Shown here: positions 22,851 through 32,510 of the stretch, in pieces
Position numbering within the stretch: the first letter of the stretch is position 1
How the letters are laid out: every line of letters begins with the position of its first letter
From: Branchiostoma floridae
Lineage: Eukaryota; Chordata; Leptocardii; Amphioxiformes; Branchiostomatidae
Length of the DNA: 64,000 nt
Assembly (NCBI RefSeq): GCF_000003815.2
Contig: NC_049993.1
Coordinates: 18,598,127-18,662,126, forward strand
Direction of reading: 5' to 3'
The notes under the pieces: generated by a model
The model's input: the letters and a program-made list of their open reading frames with translations, nothing else
Told to the model about the DNA's origin: nothing
Database searches by the model: none
Position numbers and translations under genes: made by a program

Positions 22851-23059
22851 CTGTAATTCCTGATTTTTTTTCACTATACTTTTATGTTCACGGTTTTCAC
22901 GGTGACAACTGTAACGTGAACTTATCATTACTGATAACAAATGATACAAGATACTTTTTTACATGCACCTGCCACCACCGTGAACATTTAGTTCCGAGAA
23001 CAAGTTAAATTTTCTCAGACCGTGAAAGTTTGGTACCGAGAAGACAAAGTGAATTACAG
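22851..23059. mobile_element. MITE, family B, flanked by TA
   Basis: The terminal inverted repeats are CTGTAATTC and GAATTACAG, with TA on both sides. The interior contains foldback words (GTTCACGGTTTTCACGG, CCGTGAACATTTAG). The copy at 46985-47191 is the same element in the opposite orientation. Confidence 0.85.
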
Positions 23060-23993
23060 TATCCATTCTTCCCCAGGCTTGGTTTGGTTTTAAGACACAA
23101 TCGTCGCCATTTCAATAATGTCTTTATTGCCATTCTTGTAAAATTCTGACTGACCTGGGATGCTTTGGGGTCACAAAATTGTGGCCAAAGATTTATTTTT
23201 TATTTTTAGAACTGTCAAAAGTGATGCACACGCAGATGGCATCCATAAAATTAATTCAGTGCGGCCTTACTAAACAGTGAGAAGGGCTTTAAACAGTTAC
23301 AGACACAACATGTAGGTACAAAATGTATCTTTTACCATATGATGGAATAGAGTATATCTGTACAGCTATTGTTATAACACACATTCAAAGTTTTTACAGA
23401 CAAGGTTGATTTACTCTAATGTAGTTAGGACTACGCTCAATTCAGTCAACATTGTTACTGCCTGAAAAATGCCATATGTATTTATCCTACAAATAGTATA
23501 TATATAATCAAACAAACTGAATTTTCCCACCACTTTTGTGAACACAAAATATGCGGAATACACATGATTTCTACAACTCAATCACACCATTGCAATAATA
23601 AACAATACATCTAAATGATCAACAAGTGCTCTGTCTCTATATGTGATAGTTGGAGCCTCCAAAAAATCACTTCATTTCTTCAGCTTAATTTTGTAAAGAG
23701 TGGAAGTCTGGGCAATGTTTTTGTTATATCCTGGGAGAGGTAAAAAACATGGGTAGATGAAGATCTACTGGAAAGAATTGTCAAGGCTTTCCATTGTTTA
23801 CCAACAAAAAGTTTATCTCTTCATTTTGCTGACCACTGCTTGATTTTACCCATCATATGAATGGACTAGTCCACAACAGGCATTTACATGAAAGGTTTAT
23901 GGATGTACCATCCATAAATGGGGGTGTGAAGCTCCGTTGTGTTTGCCGTGGGGTTGTTGAATGAGCGGTGGGGTCTGGAGGCATTTTCATGAC

Positions 23994-26900
23994 TTAGAAG
24001 CCGGAGAAAGCGAAGTCGTCTTCTCTTGAGAAGACGATAAAGTACGCCAAGATGGTGATGAACACGACAACGTTGCCCGCTACCGTTAGACCGCATGCTG
24101 CACCTTGTATCTGGGGGGAAAGAATGAAAGTCATTTTTCTGTTTGTACTTATTTTAGAAAAAACCATTACATGTATTCATTCTAATGTAAGCCATGTGAT
24201 ATACATGTCAAGCAGAACTGCTTGAACATGTAATTTTGTAGAAATACCTTTAATCAAATAATAATACAGTTTAAAGCTCAGTGTATGGCCTTTTCATATT
24301 TTTTGTCACGGTAGGACGTAAATTAAAGTAAAATGACTAATATACTTAGTAACTACGCCTTCCTAATAGAACCGACAGTCCGAAGGCTGACACAACAATG
24401 CTAGTGGTGAGAGGAAGATCCTGTCAGGTGCTCCGGTCAAATTGTTCAAGTACAGGTACAGGTCCGGACGTGTAGTACTTGACCTCTGTAACCGACTCCT
24501 GTACCTGATGTTACCTTTAGATCCACTTCCCTACTCAGGACATGTACTTAGTAGGAGTGCCTATGGTAAGCATGTATAATAGTAAAATAACTCACTACGC
24601 CTGCTCTTCCGAGTACGATGGGCAGCCCGAAGGCTAACACAACAATCCCTGTGGTCAGGAAGATGCTGAGCTCCTGTCAAATTGTCTAGCTGCCGACAGA
24701 AGGTCTTGGAAGAAACTTACAGTCGCCTGCACCGCAGCCGACCGATGATGATGATGACAGGTTCGCACTTATACTTTAACCTCTGTAACCGACTCCTGTA
24801 CCTGTTTCTGTGCCTATGGTAAGCATGTATAATAGTAAAACAACTCACTACGCCTGCTCTTGCGAGTACGATGGGCAGCCCGAAGGCGGACACGACGATG
24901 TCAGTGGTCAGGAAGTTGCTGAGCTCCTGACATGCACTTCGCTCACTTGATGAACTTATTCCGTGGTTATAGCATATGACCATGCCCAATGATACCATAT
25001 GCACCTAATGGCAGATCACTACTGTACTGTAGTGCTTAGTAACCCTAAACTGATCTATGAATGAGAAATGACTCACTACGCCTGCTCTTGCGAGCACGAT
25101 CGGCAGCCCAAAGGCTGACACGACGATGCCAGTTGTCAGGAAGATGCTGAGCTCCTGGTAGGCTTTGCTTCTAAGTGTGTCTATCTATAATGTTATTCTA
25201 TATCTAGTCTGTACATGAGAAATAACTCACTACTCCTGCTCTTGCGAGTACGATCGGCAGCCCGAAGGCTGACACGACGATGCCAGTGGTCAGGAAGATG
25301 CTGAGCTCCTGGCAGGCATTGCTTCTCAATGTTCCTTAGGAACTTCCTATCTATAATATCATTCTATGTACATGAGAAATAACTCACTACTCCTGCTCTT
25401 GCAAGTACGATGGGCAGCCCAAAGGCTGATACAACAATCCCTGTGGTCAGGAAGATACTGGGCTCCTGTTAGGTGCCGCTGTCAAGCTGTTCAGGTACAG
25501 GTACAGGTTCAACCCTCAGTAACCGACTCCTGTACCTGTTCCTGTGCCTATGGTAAGCATGTATAAAAGTAAAATAACTTACTACTCCTGCTCTTGCGAG
25601 TACGATGGGCAGCCCGAAGGCCGACACCACGATGCCAGTGGTCAGGAAGATGCTGAGCTCCTTGTAGGCTTTGCTTCTAAGTGTGTCTATCTATAACTTT
25701 ATTCTATATTTAGTCTGTACATGAGAAATAACTTACTACGCCTGCTCTTGCGAGTACGATGGGCAGCCCAAAGGCTGACACGACGATCCCTGTGGTGAGG
25801 TGAGGAAGATGCTCAAGCTCCTAGTAGTACCTGGCTTTGCTTTTCCGTGTGCCTATCTATAATATTATGCTATATTATACCAGGTGTCACCTCTCCGAGA
25901 ATGAACTGAACTGAACTGATATTATACCAGGGAAGAGATCAAAGTACTCACTACTCCTGCTCTTGCGAGTACGATGGGCAGCCCAAAGGCTGACACCACG
26001 ATGCCAGTCGTCAGGAAGATTCTGAGCTCCTGGCAGGCTTTGCTTCTAAGTGTGTCTACATTTGTATACTGTCATTCTATATTAACTCTGTAGTACTCTG
26101 TACATGAGAAATAACTTACTACTCCTGCTCTTGCGAGTACGATGGGCAGCCCAAAGGCTGACACCACGATCCCTGTGGTCAGGAAGATGCTGAGCTCCTG
26201 GCAGGCTGAGCTGGCGGAGTCAGACATCTCCTCCATGTACCGTCGGGAGATGCACCACGGGATCGGCGCCAAGATGTAGAACATCACCACGAAGAATGGC
26301 CACCACAGGCTGGGAGTGGGGGGGGTGTAGGTGAAACGTTTCAGCTTAACCCAAAGACAACAACAATCTACAGGGTTCTCACAAGGGTTTTTCACAGCAT
26401 AGGGGGTACCTTATATTGTTATAATTAGCCTGGCATGGCAAGCAGCACAGGCATTCAAGTATTCTAGGGGTCCTCTCCCTGAAAAATTTTTAATTTATAA
26501 TCCTCGGAAATTCTATTTCTGGCATTTTTAGGGAAATGTTTGATGAAATACTAGTAAAGTAAAGCAAACAGTTTGCTACATAATGCTTCATAGTAATAGA
26601 AAGACTGTGGGGGGGGGGGGGGGTTACTGTAAAGAAAACTATCATCAGTATAAAAACATTGTATGGTGACAAGTTAAAATGGGTATCTGTATCTGTATCT
26701 ATATAGCCGGTATAGCCGCCCTTCAGCGTAACACACCAGCTTTGCAGGCACGCGGTGCGGCAGCAGCTGGTTATATTACACTGAACGATCCGTCACACCT
26801 AACTTCTGCACATCTATCTGCAAGCATTCTTTAAAACTATCCAGAGAAGAGGCCCCTACTGTGCTTGGTGATAACAAGTCTTTAGGTATGTTAGAGAAAC

Positions 26901-27376
26901 AATACTGGCAAGAAAAAGACTACCGTAATGGGAAAGGGAGAAATAACTGACTTACTTGAACTGCGGAAGTGCACAAGCCAAGACAACAAACGTCATCCCG
27001 ATAGCACCAAAGAAGGCCAACCCGATCAAACTGGAATACAAAACAGCAATGGACGATAATGGGTTATCAAATGGCATGACTAGTACATTTCAACAAAAGG
27101 TGACAGGTGTCAAATGTATGCTTAAAAGCAGAGACACTCTTCAAGGTTGGCTGCTACTTACTAGCACTTAAGTACTGCATAGTTATGACTTACATGCACA
27201 TGTTTCTTATGGTTTTATCCTTACAGATGGTTGTTTCTACAATCAAATTAATCAATCAAATGCTTCACTGGAAAAACAAGGGTCTACCAGCTACAAAATT
27301 GTACAAAAAACCAGACTCTGATTCAGAGTAAGAAAAATTGTACTCACGCTGTTGTTATTGCAGATACAGTGGACAT
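23994..27376 (-). CDS. LEPROT: LEPROT/endospanin family (VPS55-type) endosomal membrane protein, 4 exons
   Basis: Small four-helix membrane protein of endosomes and Golgi; in vertebrates it lowers surface levels of leptin and growth-hormone receptors, and its yeast relative Vps55 acts in endosome-to-vacuole sorting. Minus-strand exons in order: 27376-27348, 27030-26956, 26309-26120, 24110-23994. Splice sites and phases fit (2, 2, 0), giving 136 aa (human LEPROT 131). Recognisable family stretches: [40 protein letters not shown], then [20 protein letters not shown] and a last exon beginning [15 protein letters not shown]. Exon 1 (ATG at 27376) is short and supported only by its position, phase and GTGAGT donor. 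Between exons 3 and 4 lies an array of nine extra exon 3 ends (24350-26119). LEPROT versus LEPROTL1 cannot be decided; the gene may be pro-orthologous to both. Confidence 0.9.
24350..26119 (-). repeat. Array of nine extra LEPROT exon 3 ends with donors
   Basis: Downstream (minus sense) of exon 3, its last ~78 nt (GAG CTC AGC ... GCA GGA GTA), the donor and about 80-170 bp of intron recur near 24355 (decayed), 24599, 24852, 25080, 25230, 25390, 25585, 25740 and 25950, spaced 150-250 bp apart. Most keep the frame and a GTGAGT/GTAAGT donor. Differences are mainly silent: the copies at 25080, 25230 and 25585 encode the same peptide as the exon. The 24852 copy has two replacements and the 25950 copy has one. 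Confidence 0.9.
26675..26920 (-). mobile_element. Truncated LINE tail
   Basis: The minus strand encodes [20 protein letters not shown] and [13 protein letters not shown] before a stop, matching the usual C-terminal end of LINE reverse-transcriptase ORFs (NxxP...VxxxSLxxFK). It is followed by a short 3' region ending in GATACA-type hexamer repeats (plus strand TATCTG, about 26683-26704). It lies in LEPROT intron 2. Confidence 0.55.
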
Positions 27377-27473
27377 GAAAGAAGAAACAGAATAACACTG
27401 TTACTTATTAGCAATATCGTGGTATTAACTTGTATGGATTTACCTATACCTTTAATTCTGGATTTATCTATTC

Positions 27474-27755
27474 CTTTTCAACTGAAGTCAGGCAACGCCG
27501 GTTAAGCCTTGCTGCACATGTTGTTCAACATGGTGAACCAGCCTGTAAACTGCTCTTTTGGTCCCCAGAAGCAAACAGGAGAAGAGGACGTCCATACCTC
27601 ACGCTAAAGAACTTTATTGAAGCAGAGACTGGTCTATATGATAAGGACCTCATTGAACTAATGAAAGATAGAAAACAATTTGGAAGCAAAACTATGTGAA
27701 TGCTTCAACTTGTTAAAATCAAGTATGAATATGTATGTATGTATGTATGTATGTT
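27474..27755 (+). mobile_element. 5'-truncated LINE with (TATG)n tail
   Basis: The plus-strand frame reads RQRRLSLAAHVVQHGEPACK, then RRRGRPYLTLKNFIEAETGL and a stop. This is the signature C terminus of LINE ORF2 proteins (LAGHxxRH...RRRGRP). It ends in a GTATGTATGTATG microsatellite at about 27724-27754, typical of a LINE 3' tail. It lies upstream of LEPROT exon 1. Confidence 0.7.
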
Positions 27756-28599
27756 ATCTATTCCCTTAATGCTGAAGATTCTATTTACAAAGAACACACA
27801 ACACAAATGTTACAAAGTCCCCCACAAATGCCATATAGTGATATACACAATGGCACAGCCCAGAGACAACAGTAGTCACAAGACCAATGGTCATGAAGCA
27901 TGTAGAAAATAGGTCAGTGTCTCACTTATCAACAGGGGTGGAACTCATGACTGACTCCATCTCTACTCTAGGAACCTCTGCATATCTGTTATTGCCCTGT
28001 TCAATTGTTGTTTGCTTACCAAATTGTGATTTGGGATACTGTTAATCGTGAAACATTTGCAGATGTTTTATGTTCATGGTCTTTGCAATGAGCTGTCATT
28101 GTCATCATTATACATGATGTATAATATATATACAATGTAAGAGAAATCACACATGCTCTCTATCATTTCAATCATGAAATTAAGACATCATGATGTGCAC
28201 GTTCTTGCTCTTTGTATTGCAAAATGAATTCCTTAAGAACAATTTACAACAGTTAATGAGTTATTTAAGAAAAAAATATCTGGGCCCCCAACACAACACC
28301 CTGACCTCAAATCAGATTGATGGTACAGTAGTAGTAACGAAATAAATCTGCACAAGCTTTTCAATCACTTTGCACTGCTGGCCTGATCTGATTGCTATCG
28401 ACCCAACAGCTGTCGATATGCACTTATGTTACATGCAATACAATCAACGGAGAGCCATGATAGAAACCTAGATTACATTTCAAGCTATTCATTATAACCA
28501 CGAGGAACGTTATGAAGGTAGGGGTGTGAAAAATTTTTTTTTTAAATAGCAAATCAAGAAAATATTGCCTTCGGCTACACCTGCAGACGCGTGATAATA
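27756..28599. other. Intergenic DNA, nothing recognised
   Basis: AT-rich sequence between the LEPROT 5' side and the LINE 3' end, with no supported gene or repeat. Confidence 0.45.
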
Positions 28600-28718
28600 A
28601 GAATGAATGAATGACCTTTATTGTACATTTGTGCTCAAACAAGCTAAGTACAGGTCGTAGCTCTAGTGATAAGGTACAATTTTGACAAAAAGGTATCTTA
28701 TCATCTCTACATATGCTA

Positions 28719-31700
28719 TTACATGCTAGTATGTACAAGTTCAACTTCTTCTCGCTTCTTAAAACAGTTATAAACATAAGGACAGATGGAATCAATAATG
28801 AATGGTTTATCTAGTTGCATGAGAAATATGAATTTTTCCGTGGTATTCAAGAATCGGAAATTAGGAAACATATGTTGTATATTTTCAAAGAGGACGTTTC
28901 TTTCGTTGTTGTATAAAGTACAGTCAACAATAAAGTGACACTCATCCTCTATCTTATTCAAGTTACAATATTGGCAGATTCTTTCTTCCAGAGGAATGTG
29001 GTTATGTCGGCCTTTTTCAATGTGGAGTCTGTGTGAACTAATGCGGAGCTTTGTGATGGCTGTTCTGTGCCGAATGTTTGCAATCTTTAGGTATTTCTCG
29101 TCGTTGTAAGTAGTCTTAAGTAATCTGTATGTTCGTAATTTGTTGTTTTTGCGCATTGCTGTCACGAAAGATTGAAGGTACATATCTTTTAAACGTTGGT
29201 CGATGGATGGAATTATTTGCGATGGATTTAGGACAGATGACATGGGAGAATGCCAGACATAGCCAAAACCACATTCCTCTAGTGTCTTGCGGACTCCAGA
29301 AGCCCAGCATTTAGCGCCTAATGTGTCTAGCTCAAGTTGGCACAAAAGGGCGTCTGCAGACAGACTATCAGCTGGCACGTTCTGGCGTACTCTAATATAC
29401 TGTTTGATGGCGTTAAGGGATGCTTCTAGTTTAAGAGGGTGTCTTCCCAGTTCTGCCATTACGGCCAGGTTACAGGCGGATCTGGGGACATTCAATGATT
29501 GTTTACAAAATTTTAAATGGATAGTTTCAATTGGGGATGATTTTGGAGTTTTGAATGAACCCCATATTTCCGAACCATACAACAAAATAGGTTTCACGCT
29601 GGTGTCAAATAGTTTGCTTCTTATGGATATAGAAGCGTCGGCTTTGCCAAGGGACTGGTTGATTCCATAGAGGGCTCTCAGGCCTTTGCTGTGTAGATAT
29701 TTGTTATTTGCCTTGAACGTGCCAGCTGAATTTACAACAATGCCCAGATAACAATAATTTGTAACAATTTCTACTACATGTCTGTTATATAGAAAAAGGC
29801 AGTCTTTTGGTAGGCGGCCACCTTTCGTAAATACAATGACTTTAGTTTTCTTTAGATTAACATTTAACTTCCATGATTCACAATAATTTTCTAATCTACT
29901 TAGAGAAGTTTGCAGACCCTGTTGAGATTCAGACAAAAGTACCAGGTCATCTGCATATAATAAACATGACACTTTCTTATTGTGCAATATAGGAGGGTTA
30001 CAGAAATGGTCATTAAACATATCTGGTAAATCACTTATGAATAAATTAAACAAAGTTGGACTAAGATTACAGCCTTGTCGAACCCCACAGTTAGTTACAA
30101 AAGTATCGGTAAGACCGTGGCTAGTTTTAACACAATTTGTTGTTTTGGAATACATGTCTTTTATAGTGAGTAGAAATTTCCCCCCTAATCCAAGTTTATT
30201 TAATTTCAGTAAAAGGCCTTCTCTCCAAACCGAGTCAAACGCCTTGCTAAAATCTACAAAACAGGCATAAAGTCGTGCGTTTTTGCTCAGATATTTACTG
30301 ACTAAGGTGGATAATACGAAAAGGTTGTCAGTTGTTCTAAAGTTCTTTCTAAAACCGGCCTGTTGTGGTTTGAAAAGGCTGTAATGTTCTGCATAATTAA
30401 CAAGACGGGTATTCAAAATAGATGAGAATAGTTTTCCCAGACAACTAATTATTGAGATTCCCCGATAGTTGTCTGGGACAGAAGTGTCCCCGGATTTATG
30501 AATGGGTACAATATGACTTAGGGACCATTCTTTAGGGAAGTAACTATTTTGTAGACAGGAATTGAAAAGATGTAGAAGTGGTTTCTTTAGAATATGTCTT
30601 CCACATTTTAACATTTCATTATTGATCATGTCGCCACTGCTAGATTTTTTGTTTTTTAAATTTGATAAAGCGGTGTCCAATTCTTTCTCAGTTATAAGGG
30701 AGTCTAATATGGAGTTCTCCATTGAGGTTGTATTTGAAAGGGATGAAGTGTCTACGGTTTCGGTGGTTGAAGCATCTATGTTACAGAAACCATTTAATAA
30801 ATGTTTGTCCAGGTTACTAAAGTACTGTAGCCAGCCCTCCTCTGATATTTGGCTACTCCCAGATACTTTCTCTGGTTTCAACTTGTTCAATAAGTTCCAG
30901 AACGCAGTCGGGTTTCTTTCTCTGAGTGAAGATAGTTGGTTCATTATTTGTTGGTGGAAGTCACGTTTTTTCTTTTTTACCAGTTTTTTGTAGTCTTTTC
31001 TCGTTTTAAAGAACCGTCCTCTTATTTCTGGGTTAGATGGATGTTTTTCAAGCAATGTTGCCAGGTTTTTTATTTCACGTTTCATTTGTATGCAGGTTTT
31101 ATCGAACCATCTTTTGTTTTGTTTTTTCCGTGGATGTTTTCTATGTCCTTTCAAACTCAAACAATTGTGACCAACATCTATTAATAATGAGCTAAATTTG
31201 GAGACAATGTTTTCTATTTGGGCTGGAGCGGTCGCATTAGTAATGTTTTCGAGTGAAATGGTTTGTAATCTTTGTAAGATGTTAGGTTGACTTAGAGAAT
31301 GCAGAAAACTGTGAGCTGATTTTTCGTTCCAGTTAAATCGATTTGGCGATGGTTTTACATTAGTGGTTCTACGATTTTCTTGGACATTGTGATGGGCAGA
31401 TTTTGAGTGAATGAGTACTGACAGCATGCAATGGTCAGAGAATATGGTTAATGGATTTACACGAAACGTTAAAATGTGTTTTAAGAAGGGCTGACTAGAA
31501 ATGATATAATCTACAGTGCTGCTGCCTTTCGGTTGATGACAGGTGAACTTTCCCTGTAGATCGCCAGCTATCCTACCGTTTAATATGGACAGGTTAGCTT
31601 GGATGCATAGGTCACAGATTAGTCTGCCAAATTTGTTTGGTGGTGCTTTATCCATATGTTGTCTATCTGAGTGGTGTTTTGAATTTACAAATTGATTCTT

Positions 31701-32234
31701 GTCATCTTCAATGTCGCAGTCTACGTAATCTCGTAGATTACCAAGACGAGCGTTTAAATCCCCCCCGAGAAGTAAGAATCCCTGTGTGCTGTATTGAGAA
31801 ATCTCGTTTTCCAAAATGTCTAATACATGGTTATCAGAGTTTTTGTGTGTGGTGGATGAGCTCGGGCTTATATAAACAGAACAGATGAATAAGTCTTTTG
31901 ATAATCCTAATAATTCGCGATCTATTCTCACCCAAAGTATATCAGAGGACTTAGACGGAAGTTTCCTCACATGATTTTTGTATGCGTTTCTGTAGAAAAA
32001 GATTATGCCTCCAGAAGTGCGTCTTGCGCGTCTACTTTTTGTTCGGTGTAAATGGAAGTGGCTGTAGTTTGGGACGTCTATTTTAGTGTTATTTGTGGAC
32101 CATGTCTCTAAAAGCGAAAAGAAGTCAAATTTGTTTATGTTTGCCAAAAATTCTTCGTCTTCTAATTTTGAGCCTAGGCCGTGGATATTCCAAAAGCCAA
32201 AGCTCTTGCTTCCTCCACCGTTAAACGCTTTCAT
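28719..32234 (-). CDS. LINE ORF2: endonuclease-reverse transcriptase
   Basis: 1171 aa from the first ATG at 32234. The N-terminal apurinic-like endonuclease (about residues 12-276) shows WNIHGLGSKL, LLETW (Glu43), GGDLNARLG (Asp159), STVDYIIS and the catalytic SDH (His268). The reverse transcriptase (about 560-830) shows DNYRGISIISCLGKL, QQAGFRKNFRTTDN, CFVDFSKAFDSVWR, GVRQGCNLSPTLFNLF and the active-site YADD (760-763). A C-terminal CQYC...CHFIVDC cysteine-histidine motif follows. No stops or frameshifts. Its product nicks target DNA and copies the element RNA there. Upstream, 276 bp separate it from ORF1, so translation would need reinitiation or a separate mechanism. Confidence 0.93.
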   Translation of the reverse strand: MKAFNGGGSKSFGFWNIHGLGSKLEDEEFLANINKFDFFSLLETWSTNNTKIDVPNYSHFHLHRTKSRRARRTSGGIIFFYRNAYKNHVRKLPSKSSDILWVRIDRELLGLSKDLFICSVYISPSSSTTHKNSDNHVLDILENEISQYSTQGFLLLGGDLNARLGNLRDYVDCDIEDDKNQFVNSKHHSDRQHMDKAPPNKFGRLICDLCIQANLSILNGRIAGDLQGKFTCHQPKGSSTVDYIISSQPFLKHILTFRVNPLTIFSDHCMLSVLIHSKSAHHNVQENRRTTNVKPSPNRFNWNEKSAHSFLHSLSQPNILQRLQTISLENITNATAPAQIENIVSKFSSLLIDVGHNCLSLKGHRKHPRKKQNKRWFDKTCIQMKREIKNLATLLEKHPSNPEIRGRFFKTRKDYKKLVKKKKRDFHQQIMNQLSSLRERNPTAFWNLLNKLKPEKVSGSSQISEEGWLQYFSNLDKHLLNGFCNIDASTTETVDTSSLSNTTSMENSILDSLITEKELDTALSNLKNKKSSSGDMINNEMLKCGRHILKKPLLHLFNSCLQNSYFPKEWSLSHIVPIHKSGDTSVPDNYRGISIISCLGKLFSSILNTRLVNYAEHYSLFKPQQAGFRKNFRTTDNLFVLSTLVSKYLSKNARLYACFVDFSKAFDSVWREGLLLKLNKLGLGGKFLLTIKDMYSKTTNCVKTSHGLTDTFVTNCGVRQGCNLSPTLFNLFISDLPDMFNDHFCNPPILHNKKVSCLLYADDLVLLSESQQGLQTSLSRLENYCESWKLNVNLKKTKVIVFTKGGRLPKDCLFLYNRHVVEIVTNYCYLGIVVNSAGTFKANNKYLHSKGLRALYGINQSLGKADASISIRSKLFDTSVKPILLYGSEIWGSFKTPKSSPIETIHLKFCKQSLNVPRSACNLAVMAELGRHPLKLEASLNAIKQYIRVRQNVPADSLSADALLCQLELDTLGAKCWASGVRKTLEECGFGYVWHSPMSSVLNPSQIIPSIDQRLKDMYLQSFVTAMRKNNKLRTYRLLKTTYNDEKYLKIANIRHRTAITKLRISSHRLHIEKGRHNHIPLEERICQYCNLNKIEDECHFIVDCTLYNNERNVLFENIQHMFPNFRFLNTTEKFIFLMQLDKPFIIDSICPYVYNCFKKREEVELVHTSM

Positions 32235-32510
32235 TGCGAATAGAGAAAACAGTGAGTATAAGTAAAGCGGTGTCCTTAACCGAGCACTCAATATCTAACA
32301 ACATGTTTGTAAGAGATATATTTAACTAAAGTGGGGACTAACTAAATACGTACGTCTTTAAAGGGTTATTCTCAAAATTCTACGGATTCTAGAAATGGTA
32401 AACAAAGGACTACAACTGATTATACATTGATTTCATGCTAACTTACAATTGTGGTATAATTTCACTCTTATAAGACAGTACAACAAGGTACTAAGTAATC
32501 TATGCTTGTC

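Noticed and set aside
24350-26119. Mutually exclusive alternative exons of LEPROT
   Set aside because: Copies hold only the exon's 3' part, and joining exon 2 directly to one of them would shift the frame. No consistent pyrimidine-rich acceptors precede them.
28424-28795. Minus-strand open frame overlapping the LINE 3' end
   Set aside because: It overlaps ORF2's terminal codons and the 3' UTR in another frame; it is a shadow of the LINE.
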